From Kingdonia uniflora (Eukaryota; Streptophyta; Magnoliopsida; Ranunculales; Circaeasteraceae), in NCBI GenBank assembly GCA_014058105.1, contig JACGCM010001129.1, positions 3,235,001 to 3,299,000 of the forward strand: 64,000 nucleotides of DNA, written 5' to 3'. The position numbers and the translations under genes are program-made. How positions within the stretch are numbered: the first letter of the stretch is position 1; each line of letters begins with the position of its first letter. This document shows positions 11,986 to 21,949 of the stretch, one piece after another. The notes under the pieces were generated by a model. That model did no database searches, had not been told where the DNA came from, and was given only the letters and a program-made list of their open reading frames with translations.

Positions 11986-13023
11986 TTAGCCCGGTTTTTT
12001 CAGCAACTTAACGCAAGCTTCTGTCATGTAGAGAAAATGCTGCCTTGAGGCTGTTGAAAATTATAGCAACCACATCTTATTTGTTCCAGCTGTTATGCTC
12101 GGCCAAATTAGACTATACTGAAATCAACAAGTTTGGGAAGGGAACTCATATTATTTACTGGAGTACTTTTGAAAGGTTGTATTGCTTATTGAAAGAGGAT
12201 GCACTAAAAGCTCTAGTTCTTAAGCTGTCGCAGGTTTTTTTTGAGGAGTTAAGCTGTCGTAGTTGGGGTGTTGAGAAACCTTACCTAATTTATTGGGGAA
12301 ATTGCAATTCCCATATGTAAAAGTTTGGAGATGTTGAGAAACCTAGCTCTTTTAGCTTCAGGAACTGTTGTTGCTTACGAAACTGCAGTTTCTTTTTCGT
12401 CTAGTCTGGAGATTTTGGTATTATGGCATGGAAATTGTTAATATTGTTTTGTCAACTGGGTTTATGACAATTCTCATGGGAGAAGAAATACCCCATTTCG
12501 ATATTGGCTTTCTTTTGCATAATCTATAATGGGACATCAGGGGTAGGAAACCGATAACATCAGGGGTTTCTGCGTACTTGCACAAGATTAGGAAAACACA
12601 TTCTAATATTGGAGCAATCAGTTTAAAGATTTAGACAGGATAGTCATAGCAGTTAAAACAGGAAATAGCAGTTAAACAGGATAGCTAGTTCACCCCTAGC
12701 TTTAGGCCTCTGGCAGATCATAGCAGTTAGTCATTCCATCCTGAATTATCGAACTTCAGCAAGCTTTAACATTGCTGGCCATCACTATTGGATCTCCTTT
12801 GATGAGGAAATAATAGTTTTATTGACTGTTAAACCGAAAACATACAAGGGGAGGACCAGACCTTATCCCCATAAAGAAATATTACAATTAGAAAATTTGA
12901 GAACATCGTTTACTATTCACTAATCTAAAAGCCGCCAAAGTCTCCATTATCACGATTTACCTCAAACGGACAATTAATCGTTGCCAGACTGAGCTCGACT
13001 TCCCTGAAAATGTAAGATTGAGT
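11986..13023. other. Region downstream of the GDSL gene; no gene recognised
   Basis: An open frame on the plus strand (12045-12320, 91 codons) has no recognisable domain. Just before it, a pyrimidine-rich CCCGGTTTTTTCAG (near 11990-12003) looks like a splice acceptor, so it could be an exon relic. The GDSL 3' UTR should fall in roughly 12800-13023. AGTTAAACAGG-like words repeat near 12650-12690. Confidence 0.3.
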
Positions 13024-15086
13024 CTACCAGACACACTTGATCTTGGAAAGAATTTCATGGAGGAGCCACTCTGACATATGCCTATAAGCTTCTTGGGTGA
13101 GATGAACTCCGTCCCAATGTATGTGTTGTTTTGGGTTGGAACAAACTGGAACGCCTGCATGTCCGCACATCCTGCTCCCATCGTAATTGTATTGGCCTCC
13201 AATTCCACAGCAGGCTTTGTTCAGCGAACTTGGTTCAAATCCTATATTTTTGATACATAGTTAGTATATGAAGTTCTTTTTCTCATCTAATAGTATCACA
13301 AATGCAATACAAAACAATATTAAAATTAGAGTGAAAATGGGTTTTGTTGATCGGGGGACTTACCGAGATGAGGGGCACGGCGAAGGACAGACAGGAAAGC
13401 TGCGTAGTAATCAGCATATAGTATTACGACGTGCGGGTATTTCTGTCTTAGTTTTTCTAGTGCTCTCTTCAGATGATTGTTATGAAACCGTGCAAACTTG
13501 TTCAAATCTTTCAAGCACTTCAGATCGTCATAAGCATTCGGATTGCTGTTGGGAAATGACGTCAAATATATTGGTATGCACCCAACTGGAAAATTCCCTG
13601 GAACGACCACTCGGATGGCACCCTCACCAATCACTTCCTGTATCAGAAAACATTATATGATTTAGCACCAAATATATTTTCATTGATTCACTTCTGCCAA
13701 AAGCAGTCAAAATAATTGATATACGTACTTCAACGGCATCTGTTGTTGCACGGACGACATGGGGAACATAGGTACTGATTTCTTCAACTAGTTTCCCTTG
13801 GAAAAAAGCGTAGTTGTAGTCGTTGCCTCCAATCTCTCCAACAAACACAAGAGCCCTTTGAAGCCTCTTTTCACAATCTGAAATGATTAGGCAATAACGT
13901 ACAATTAGAATGTCATGTTAACAGAATATAACAATCTAGTCAACTTAAGAAATATTCATCAAAAGCAAACCTTTACGTGTTTGGCAAAGTAACTTCAGAT
14001 GGTTTCTGAACCAGTTGAGCTGCAAACTGAGGGGACTGTTGCTCTGGGGTACATGAATACCCCTTGCCATGAAAAAGGAACTATTCAGCGCAGTACTACC
14101 GGCGACTGCAAAGTTAACTCCGTGATCCTTTGGCACAAACGGCTGCAGATACGGGTTTAAAAGAGGAAGGCGAAGCGCCATAGCTGTGATGAAAACATCC
14201 AAATACAGTTAGTCTATTGCCGCTAATATTGTGTACAGGTATAAAATATATGTTATGCTTCAATCTATCTTTTATGATATTACAACTGCCAGAATGGTAT
14301 ATTCTCGATGTAATGTTTTCCAATATATGGGAACTGTATATCGCATGATGGATTATGTGCATTGTGGATTAAAGTTATACGTATTTACAATATTCTGGAT
14401 CTCTTGCAGTAAAAAAGATGGCTATCAGATTTGCATAGTGTCCATATCAGCCTTGTTTTAATATTTTTCAACCTGGATCTTATGCTTATGGATGGAAATA
14501 TGTATTACAATTACTGACACATCCAAAGCTGCAACAACGGTATGTTCTTGATTTTATAATTCTCAGACGATAAATAATTTTTTATGAAGACATACTTTTA
14601 TCTTGATTTACATGGAAAGAAAAACTATCCAATATATTGAACCGCTTTATAGATGATACCAATGTTCAATCTGTTTATCTTGGTATATCTGAATATTTTC
14701 AGTTTGCGCAAATATCTTAGGGTTGTAAAACAACCGAAACATCCAAAGCTGCAAGAACTGTATGTTCTTGATTAATCGATAAATAATATTAGTGCAAGTA
14801 TAAAGTACTTACCGATATAGTCAATCATCAGCAAGCCGTTAGAACATCGTCCTGTAGGCCTGTGTAAGAAGGCCTCTCCGTAGGGGAGACGAGCAGCGTA
14901 AGATTTAGCACCAGCGGGGCCTTTACGAATAAGGTTTCCAACATCCGATATTGAGTCTCCAAACTGGTAAATAGATTCAAAGGGACAGGTTTTCTCTTGG
15001 GTTATAGTAGTATTGGTGGCAGTAGAAGCAGAAAGGATGAAGAAAGAGTTGAGTATGAGAAACAAGTAGAGAAGATGAGAAGCCAT
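13024..15086 (-). CDS. GDSL esterase/lipase, five exons, apparently intact
   Basis: A secreted serine esterase/lipase of the plant SGNH/GDSL family, acting on ester bonds of lipids or cell-wall polymers; the substrate cannot be told from sequence. Exons: 15086-14813, 14183-13971, 13877-13729, 13637-13364 and 13241-13024. All introns are GT-AG and the frame is kept across every junction, giving 375 residues. I chose the ATG at 15086 because it begins a hydrophobic signal peptide (MASHLLYLFLILNSFFILSA); the open frame runs further upstream without that property. Catalytic blocks: FGDSISDVGN with nucleophile Ser45, block II glycine about Gly120 (FAVAGST), GGND with Asn181, and DGVH with Asp347 and His350. 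Length and exon pattern fit the family, and the motifs resemble the At1g28600/At5g45910 group. No disabling change is seen. Both flanks are transposon-derived, so it stands alone. Confidence 0.93.
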
Positions 15087-15139
15087 TGATCTTGAGAAAG
15101 AGCGAAAAATATTATGAGACTCTGAAGGCTCTTTGGTTG

Positions 15140-15148
15140 TATTTATAG
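15140..15148 (-). promoter_or_regulatory. TATA box of the GDSL gene
   Basis: CTATAAATA on the minus strand lies about 55 bp upstream of the start codon at 15086. That leaves room for a transcription start near 15115 and a short 5' UTR. It also argues for the 15086 start, since the longer open frame would begin upstream of the TATA box. Confidence 0.6.
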
Positions 15149-16034
15149 GAAAGGTGTTTCTCAGTTTGAGGCTATGAAACTTGTTTATCAAGGTCCTATA
15201 ATTTCCAAACGTGTCTCTCAAGTATACTGTATACTTAAGTTTTCAGGAGACTCTGGACTCCAGATTTAGCAAGTTCGTTTCAGAGTTGGATTGTAATATC
15301 ACAAGATTTCTTTCCTAATTGAGTCTCAGGTTGTATATATCTTTTAGTCCAAACTTGTGTCTCAAGCATCCTAGCTGTCCAGAGGCTCTCTACAGTTTGT
15401 ATACACTCGACACTTAAACCCATAATTTTGCAATTTTTATATTTCGGTCTTTAGATTTTAATTTGCGGCCATTATTCACAAGTGTAAATTTAAGGAAATA
15501 GTTTTGATTTTACCAAAACATACAGGAAGAACTAATAAAAAAACAGACTTGCTGGGGCTGTAGCCACTGGAAATTTTTGTTTTAGTTATTTTCTTCTCAC
15601 AAGCCATGTGTTACTAATCTCATACAGGAATTCTCCATTTTGAACCCTGTCACTTACGTGAAGCGAAAAATGACAGGCCTTATACTAGTCCTCCTAGGCC
15701 TATCACTGCTTGCAAGCAAAGACTACTGTCAGCAACTTTCTTCAGCCTTGACTGGTAAGGTAGCCCACTTACCTTACTACTCGCAGGACTTGCTTGCATC
15801 TCATCCAGTCCAAAGATGATCAATGACTTTGGGGATCGATCTGTATCCCAGTTTTAGCATTTTTCAACAGTTATAGATTGCTCGATCAGTAACTCTTGAC
15901 ACAAACTGATTACTGAGTAGTTAGGGTTGGGAAACTTGCACGAAGTTCGGTATACATTTGCACAAGTTGTTTTGACACAATTTATCTCTTTCATCTGAGC
16001 TAACAACATACTCCATAATTTTTCTCTATTTCCT
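15149..16034. other. Upstream region of the GDSL gene, no gene seen
   Basis: Contains the presumed promoter of the GDSL gene and unassigned sequence. No credible ORF or repeat was recognised before the TTA at 16035-16037, which is the likely duplication of the Harbinger element. Confidence 0.35.
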
Positions 16035-16057
16035 TTAGGCCATGTTTGTTTTTTGGT

Positions 16058-16101
16058 CAAGGGTGAGAAGAGGTGAATGTTCTATAAACTTCTCACCCTT
16101 G
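16058..16101. repeat. Inverted repeat with perfect 13-bp arms near the Harbinger end
   Basis: CAAGGGTGAGAAG (16058-16070) and CTTCTCACCCTTG (16089-16101) are exact reverse complements separated by 18 bp. They sit between two GGC(C)ATGTTTGTTTTT boxes. They may be a subterminal hairpin or a trace of TIR duplication. Confidence 0.6.
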
Positions 16102-16632
16102 GCATGTTTGTTTTTTTATAAAAGTTAGAAGAATCTCCAGAAATTTTTAAAACTAGAGATGAGGTTAGAAGTTTGGGCTCACTTCTAACCTCAAAATTTC
16201 ACACCACACCACCACCACCACTACCCCTCTTTTGAAGTTTTTATAACTTGGCTTTGACTGAACGTTTTCCCCCTATACAGTGGTTTTGGTCATTCCCCAC
16301 CCGACACCAATTTAAGTAAGAGTATTTTGAGGCTTTCAACCCAAAATAACTAAAAAAACCGAATGAAAACCCACCCCAACTCCCCAAAATTGCCAAATCA
16401 TAACCCAATCAAGCAAAACTAAAAAATATATATCAAATTGCATCCCATCTCTCTCAGCGCCTCTCTCTACGTCTTTCCACGCCTCTCTCTGCGTCTATCT
16501 CCACGCATCTCTTCGTCTCTCTCCGACACCTCTCTCCACGCCTCTCTGCGTCTCTCTCCAGCGCCTCTCTGAGTCTCTCTCCACGCCTCTCGGCATCCCT
16601 CTCCAGCGCCTCTTTCTCTATGTATGTATGTA

Positions 16633-16667
<35 letters not shown>

Positions 16668-17161
16668 CGACTTGAAATTGCGATGATTAGTTTATTGGTT
16701 GTAATGGAGTATTGTGTAGATTAATTGGCTATAATGGAGTATTGCGTAGGTTAATTAGTTGAAATTTGGATTTCATTGTTAAATTGGTGTTCTTTTAGCA
16801 ATGGATTGATTTGTGGGTATGTGTTAATTTTAGAGGTTTTGGATTGTGAATAGGATGGATCAATATGATGATAAAACATTAGAATTAGAGGTTGTTGTTG
16901 CGGCTGCAGCCACTGCAGTTAACCTGGTATTATTGCTGGTTGAGGCAATTGAATATAACAGAGATCCTTCTATCAATAGAAGGGAGCACAGGAATGTAAA
17001 CTTACATTGGTTGTATGCAAAAAGTGATATTATCTGCCATAATATGTTACGAATGAATAGGGCTTGCTTTTATAGTTTTTGTGATAGGCTGATAGGGAAG
17101 GGTTTGAGTGCTAGCAAACATTTAACTGTTGAAGAATAGGTGGCAATATTCGTGTTGATTG

Positions 17162-17865
17162 TGTAGGGGCCTAACTTCGCGAGAGGGGAAGTTGACTCTT
17201 ACACTATGAATCTTGTCTTCAACCAGAGGCTTCAAGCATATTATTAATAATAATACTAATCTGCTGACAATATACTTGCGTTGAGGCCTAGAATGGGTCA
17301 CTCCACGACCTCTGATGAGGATTTTTAAGAGTACTATTATAAATATCGAGTAGTCAAAGTTTTGAGGACTGGGTGATTACAGAGTATTCGTAGGTAAAGT
17401 TTCAAGGTCTGTGGGGAGAGATTTTCTAACCTCTTCATAGTTCATCCTCCCTCCAATTTATAGAACATAGGATGGGCTGAGTTGCCATGGGAGGTCAAGT
17501 TACATCTGTATCCTCCGGGAACAATTGACTTGTACCCGGAGTCAGTTCTGACGCTGTAATTTGTCGAGTCTGACACTATAGCTGCTGGCTCTGACACTGT
17601 AGTTGTTGGATCTGGCACCGCAGTTGTTGAGCGGCGTGCTCCACTGTTCTGTCTGGTGAGCTAGCTGCCTGACATGTTCCCCTTCGACCATGTGCGCACA
17701 TGGTCGAAGTATTTCTAGTTCAACATTTCCTTCGAGTGTTCGAATATTCTCCGAAGGTTTCGTGGGCTTGATTATTTATTTACTAGGCTTTGAGTCGTCA
17801 GGTAGGCTTTGATGTAGCCTTCGAGTGTTTGACCAGTGTTAGAAGGCTACGAGTAGGCTACTACA
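17162..17865. mobile_element. Solo LTR inside the Harbinger transposase, duplication GATTG
   Basis: A 704-bp segment starts TGTAGGGGCC and ends AGGCTACTACA. It is flanked by GATTG at 17157-17161 and 17866-17870. Removing it and one GATTG copy rejoins the transposase in frame. It has no coding capacity. Inside are a 28-bp palindrome (17682-17709) and three or four copies of a TCTGACACTGTAGTTGTTGG-like unit (about 17545-17625). TGTAGGG...CTACA ends and a first block of LTR-like style suggest a gypsy relative, but the sequence differs from the Tat LTRs nearby. Confidence 0.88.
17682..17709. repeat. Perfect 28-bp palindrome within the solo LTR
   Basis: Two uninterrupted 14-bp arms, CTTCGACCATGTGC and GCACATGGTCGAAG, centred at 17695/17696. 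CTTCGACCATG recurs once more outside the LTR, near 17903. Confidence 0.9.
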
Positions 17866-18082
17866 GATTGTAGGTCATGACACTAGGTTCAGGCATGCCC
17901 AAGCTTCGACCATGAGGTCATTGGAAACTATTTCCAAGTATTTTTATGTTATTTTGAAGTATGTTTTGAGGTTGGGTAAAGACTTAATCAAACATGCAAC
18001 TCCTGACTTCTCTCTTGCCACTGGAAACAATCATCATGTTTTGGCCAACACTTACTTCAAGGTATATTTACTTTAAAGTTAA

Positions 18083-18123
18083 CTAGAAGTCAGGCACACG
18101 TGACACACGCTATCGCGTGTGCC
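18083..18123 (-). mobile_element. Helitron-like 3' terminus (hairpin plus CTAG)
   Basis: On the minus strand, 18123-18093 folds into a hairpin with GGCACACG pairing with CGTGTGCC. An alternative inner stem is CACACGC with GCGTGTG. Six bases later comes CTAG (18086-18083), and the flanking base is T. A GC-rich hairpin about 10 nt from a terminal CTRR, with insertion next to T, is the hallmark of Helitron 3' ends. There are no TIRs or duplications, as expected for rolling-circle elements. The 5' end (TC... after A) would lie to the right and was not fixed. Sequence alone supports a terminus, not the whole element. Confidence 0.55.
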
Positions 18124-18364
18124 AACAATTATTTTCCAATTGTATTTTCAAGCACTTTATTTGAATATTACCATTTCTTGTAATCACGCTCTAGAGAATA
18201 TCCAACAATGGTTTTCATTGAATGATCAATTGATCTGGATCCTAAAAATAATAATGCTTTCAATAGACATGAGTGATCAAATGAAATAAAGTAGCTTAAT
18301 AAGATCCTATACCTAAAGCTAACATAGTTGTTACGAATCTTCACTACTTAGTTTTGAACTTGAC

Positions 18365-18651
18365 CGAGATTCCCTTAAGGCACATTCACTTAAACAATCA
18401 CCTCCGCAGACTAATAAAGCCGAAGGCTCATGTATTATGCCTCCTGAATTCTCAAATCTTTGAATCACATTAACAACATTGGTGTATTTGTGGCACACGT
18501 GCATTTGTGAGAAATCACTTAGTGTCAAAATTCGTTCATACACATTTACAGTAGCATCATATCCAAAGAGACAGTCTCTCTCCATCTCACCAAATTTAAG
18601 CCCTCTATGATGCTTTCTATCTACGACAGTCTGTCTAGTGAGCGTAAAGTG
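18365..18651 (-). pseudogene. Fragment of the second-largest subunit of RNA polymerase IV/V (NRPD2/NRPE2-like)
   Basis: The minus strand encodes TRQTVVDRKHHRGLKFGEM, then MERDCLFGYDATVNVYERI and LTLSDFSQMHVCHKYTNVVN. This matches the C-terminal end of plant NRPD2/NRPE2: the GEMERDCL box, then ERLFTLSDSSQMHIC. Near 18395 a frameshift moves the homology into another frame (IV-VNVP-G). That subunit is shared by Pol IV and Pol V, which make siRNA precursors and scaffold RNA for RNA-directed DNA methylation. The GEMERDCL...SQMHIC signature separates it from Pol I, II and III homologues. Only the last ~90 residues are present, a zinc-ligand cysteine is lost and there is no promoter. It is a gene fragment in the same orientation as the Dof and XLG fragments. 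Confidence 0.8.
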
Positions 18652-19322
18652 CTATAGAAGCAACTCATCCTCACGGTCATCATCAGTTCTAATATCTTCA
18701 CAAAGATCGACTGCGGAGAATGCCTCTCCACGTGAGACTATTATAAATTATATACAGGTGCTTTTGTTCTTCCTAATTGTTTTGAATGTGCATCAATACT
18801 TAATAGTATTTGAGGACAATCAAACCCTCTTCTCTCACCATCTGTAAAATAAGACTTTGGAGGACTTTCAATGCCTACCATTTACCATGAAGGAGAAACT
18901 AGATGAGAGAGAGAGAATCATTTGTTAAATACAATATGATTCATAATAAGATAAAATGATGAAAATAGTTTGAGAAAATTCAAATTGATAATCTCTTTTA
19001 CATATAATTGGATAATCTCTTTTACACTGCAATGTAACCATGACATAGCCCCATCTTTAATCTCCAGCTCTAATACTATTGAGATGGAATTCATTCTACA
19101 ATAACTCAAACTTAGTTCTTTTTTACAATGGCAAGGTTCTGAAGCTGAAAGTAAAATAGAACAACTTCAAACAACCTCCAATGCCATTAAATCATTAAAT
19201 CCTAGAAAGGGAAGTAGATGTTTCATACTGAGAGCACCAACCTAATTAGTGATAACAGTCAAATTACAATCGACAAAAAGAAAAGAACGGAAAAAAAGTA
19301 TATGGTAATAAAGTGGCAAAGA
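18652..19322. other. Spacer between the polymerase and Dof fragments
   Basis: No ORF with a recognisable domain. A minus-strand stretch near 18670-18740 reads DLCEDIRTDDDREDEL directly upstream of the polymerase homology. It does not match the expected upstream part of that subunit and may come from another captured exon. The rest is AT-rich. Confidence 0.3.
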
Positions 19323-20241
19323 TTACAACCTCAAACCCAGGGTCTTCATTTTGAAACAATCCCATTCTTGATTGATATCACCGGAGACACGTTCCTTAAG
19401 ATCCTCCCAATTCCAGTTGTCCATCGAACCATTTAAACTACTTGTAAAAGGTATATCACATGAATGACTAATGGTAGTGGTTGTGGCTATGGGGCGATCC
19501 TCAGCAATTTTAGTTTCTCTGTGGTAACTATACGACATCGAGGATTTAATATCACCGTTGTACGGAGAAGAAAAATGGTTGTTTCCCGAAGAAATGAATC
19601 ATGCCAAGGGAAAGCTAGGAAGAGAAATATCGGAAAATCAAAAACTTCCCCATTGTTAAATATTGGAGGCTGAAATGGTTCTCCTTAACTGCAGGAGGAA
19701 GTTGTTGTTCTTCTTCTACCACACCAATAGTATTGGTTTCTCAAATGCTACCCATGTTTTTGTTAGTTGTAGTGGGAAGCTTCTTCTTCTCAACCCCACC
19801 AGTGAAAACATCGTTAAGACGCAAATCCACAAAGTCGAAATACTTCCAATTTTTCAGAGATGTTGACTAACAGATTAGTTCTCCAACTGAAAAAGGAAGT
19901 AGCTGTTGTTGCACCGTGTTTGCAGTACTGCTTTCACTTTTACAATTGCTGCCCTTGTTTTTTATTTTCTTATTGTACCAGTGCTTCCGACAAACCCTAC
20001 CAATAGCAGCAACATCCCAAAGCTTACCACCCTTAGTCTAGTTCCACTTACAAGACTTACAATGATAGTGGGGCTGTGATCGGTCAAGATTATTGTAGTA
20101 AGCAACCTTTGCGTTTGTAGAATGGCACCTGGGACAACTCAAATTTGAGGGCACTGACTTGAGTAACTGCATAATCCCTCCAAATATATCAAAACAGATA
20201 AACATATTAAGAGTGAGACAATCACCTAATTTGTTCGTCAA
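19323..20241 (-). pseudogene. Dof-type zinc-finger transcription factor, broken copy
   Basis: The minus strand encodes [20 protein letters not shown] and continues to [10 protein letters not shown]. The spacing is exactly C-x2-C-x21-C-x2-C, the plant-specific Dof domain that binds AAAG. Where relatives read W-T-R/K-G-G there is a stop codon (20037-20039), after which homology resumes (TKGGKLWDVAAIGRVCRKHW). Downstream frames are shifted. A last open block (19538-19323) carries DNWNWEDLKERVSGD, a plausible Dof C-terminal motif. Upstream [11 protein letters not shown] is also Dof-like. With an in-frame stop and frameshifts it cannot give a normal factor. Its orientation matches the neighbouring polymerase and XLG fragments. 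Confidence 0.82.
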
Positions 20242-20649
20242 TAACTTGTGTTGGCATATAATACGATTATATGTTTCTTCTCTACAAAGATTTACGGCTT
20301 TAGGAAGAAGTGGAAGCTACAAAATAGTGCAAACCGCCGTTGTTCTTGCCTAAAAAGACCATGCACAAAACTACATAAATATTAAACTCAAGATAAGCAG
20401 ACACAATATCAACATGTAAATTATGCCCAACATGTAAACTGATACCTTTTTCAATTTGTGTAGAACAATATCTGAAAGTATCATGTTGGTATACAAAGTA
20501 AAATGGCTACTTAAGCCAATATAAGTATGATCTTGACATATAAGATAATATCTACCATTCCAGACTTTTTTTACATAAATATACACATGCTCTCATAGGT
20601 CATAATTGAAAAAATTGCTTTGAGATATCAAGGATTTTCCTGAATTAAG

Positions 20650-20759
20650 AACATACTTTACTCCAAAGATTCCTTATATATTCTTTTGCTCCTCTTCTTA
20701 GTACGATCCACCTCATCCACCTAAAAGTGAAGGTTTCTGACACATGGAACTCCTGCCAA
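20650..20759 (-). pseudogene. XLG (extra-large G protein) fragment, downstream exon part
   Basis: After a CTGTTCAG acceptor, minus-strand bases from 20759 encode LAGVPCVRNLHF, a stop, then in a shifted frame SY-EEEQKNI-GIFGVK. These match XLG proteins just after the KVELRM block (LAGVQCAGNPHFWV and SYQEEGQKNIKG). This is the continuation of the fragment at 48312-49180; the Tat element at 20820-48306 lies in the intervening intron. Homology stops here and the G-alpha GTPase domain that should follow is missing. Confidence 0.8.
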
Positions 20760-20819
20760 CTGAACAGATTATAAGAATTTAGTTTCAGTTCTATTTTTTA
20801 CCATTTACAAAATTAATCC

Positions 20820-21366
20820 TGTAATAGCCTAATTCCAGGATTCGAACTTAGCCTTTACACCAGATGTGCTTAGAATACTCAAGAACAATAAACAATAATC
20901 AACAAGATAATTTAGCGTAAAAAATCTTTGGATAGGTTAAAAAGCACGGCCTCTCTTGAGGATTTTGAGAAAGAGAAGATGATCTTATTGAGATTGCTAA
21001 CTTATTACAATGAGTGAATTTCGGAGTAAGAATTCTTTTGTGTAGAATTGTCTGTCTGTAACCTGTAGTTTTCTGGTCCTATTTATAGGTCTTATAATAT
21101 GACCCTTTGATGACCATTAAGATTCTTAATTATGGACGTTACAAAGTATATGTAAGATATTCTTTGACCAGATAGTGTAACGTTCTGACCTCTGTTGTTG
21201 TGCAATGGCTTTATTGATGATTGTGCACTTGCATAAATTGAACTGTTGATGTGGAGGTCGAAAGCGATGACTTGAACTAAGGCATATATGTCTCTGGTAG
21301 TGCTTCTTATATGCTGATGAGGTCGAGGATGAAGCTTAAGTCTGAGATACGAAATAAGCTATTACA
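20820..21366 (-). repeat. 3' LTR of the outer Tat element
   Basis: 547 bp, from TGTAATAGCC to GCTATTACA, an inverted terminal pair. It aligns throughout with 47741-48306; the length difference comes from small indels such as CTCTGAGAATGTG present only in the right copy. Confidence 0.92.
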
Positions 21367-21650
21367 AGGCGGCTATCAACCAAGAGTACGAGAAGTATCA
21401 TGGATGAGTGGTGTTGGTTGAGAAACTCATGTTGTATTTGCTTCCTGATGTTACTGTCTTGTTTCTGTCTGTGCCACGTGCTCTGCTGGTGAGGTCGAAA
21501 GTTCAAATGTTGGTCGAAGATGATGCATGAGTCTGAGATACAGAATAAGCCACTACAACCCCCCCCCCCCCCCCCCACCCCCCACCCCCCCCTCAGCCAA
21601 CAGTAGGAAAAACATTGTGGGTGAGTGGTGTTGGTTGAGAAGTATCATTA
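21320..21650. repeat. Tandem duplication of the LTR tail and adjacent interior, with a 34-bp C-rich tract
   Basis: The LTR end and next bases (GTCTGAGATACGAAATAAGC near 21340, then GATGAGTGGTGTTGGTTGAG near 21400) recur near 21530 and 21620. The second copy has CACTACA followed by an almost pure C tract (21559-21592, interrupted by two A). On the minus strand this is a G-rich polypurine tract directly ahead of a TGTAGTGG LTR-like start, so it is probably the original polypurine tract. The copy nearest 20820 lacks that G run. Confidence 0.65.
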
Positions 21651-21949
21651 ATATTGTAGTTAATATCTGAGACTCATTTCCAATGTATATTCATAAGTAT
21701 CTTATTTGTGACTTTTAGGTTTCCTAAAACCAATGGTTCTAGTCAATGATGTTGTATGGGGAATCTTACTGACGTTGGGAATTCGGAGAGTCTCATTTAA
21801 TGTTAACCGTAGTATAAAGAAGATTCTGATTTGTGCATAATAAACTAAGTCTTCTTCTTGAACCTTCTTCTGTATGTTTATGTGGTAAACTATCTTACTG
21901 TAATTGAGAAACTTCTGAGTGTTTGAGAACATAGTAGCGACAAGGGCTC

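Larger units (their letters stand above)
16855..18061 (+). pseudogene. PIF/Harbinger transposase exon 1, split by a solo LTR
   Basis: The N-terminal part of a HARBI1-like DDE transposase, the nuclease that cuts and moves the element. Residues such as MLRMNRACFYSFCDRLIGKG and KHLTVEE, then LETISKYFYVILKYVLRLGK, match the conserved region before the catalytic core. Coding runs from ATG 16855 to 17161, resumes after the solo LTR at 17871, and ends NTYFK at 18061 before GTATAT. That is the usual intron position ahead of the block carrying the first catalytic Asp. Deleting the LTR and one duplication copy restores the frame exactly. There is one in-frame TAG (17137-17139) where relatives have Gln (EEQVAIF). 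No DDE residues are present, so it is inactive. Confidence 0.85.
16038..18082 (+). mobile_element. PIF/Harbinger element, 5' part only
   Basis: The left end GGCCATGTTTGTTTTTTGG follows TTA (16035-16037), matching the 3-bp TTA/TAA target of PIF/Harbinger elements. GGCATGTTTG recurs at 16101-16110. A CT-rich leader with degenerate CTCTCTCCACGCC repeats (16440-16615) and a (CT)n run (16637-16662) precede the transposase. The matching right TIR was not found. The transposase stops at a splice donor at 18062, and 20 bp later a Helitron-like end begins. Harbinger exon 2 therefore probably lay beyond the Helitron insertion or was lost. Confidence 0.7.

Noticed and set aside
13268..13660. 130-codon plus-strand ORF
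   Set aside because: Antisense shadow of GDSL exon 4 and its introns.
19323..20241. A functional Dof gene
   Set aside because: A stop follows the fourth cysteine and the downstream frames are shifted.
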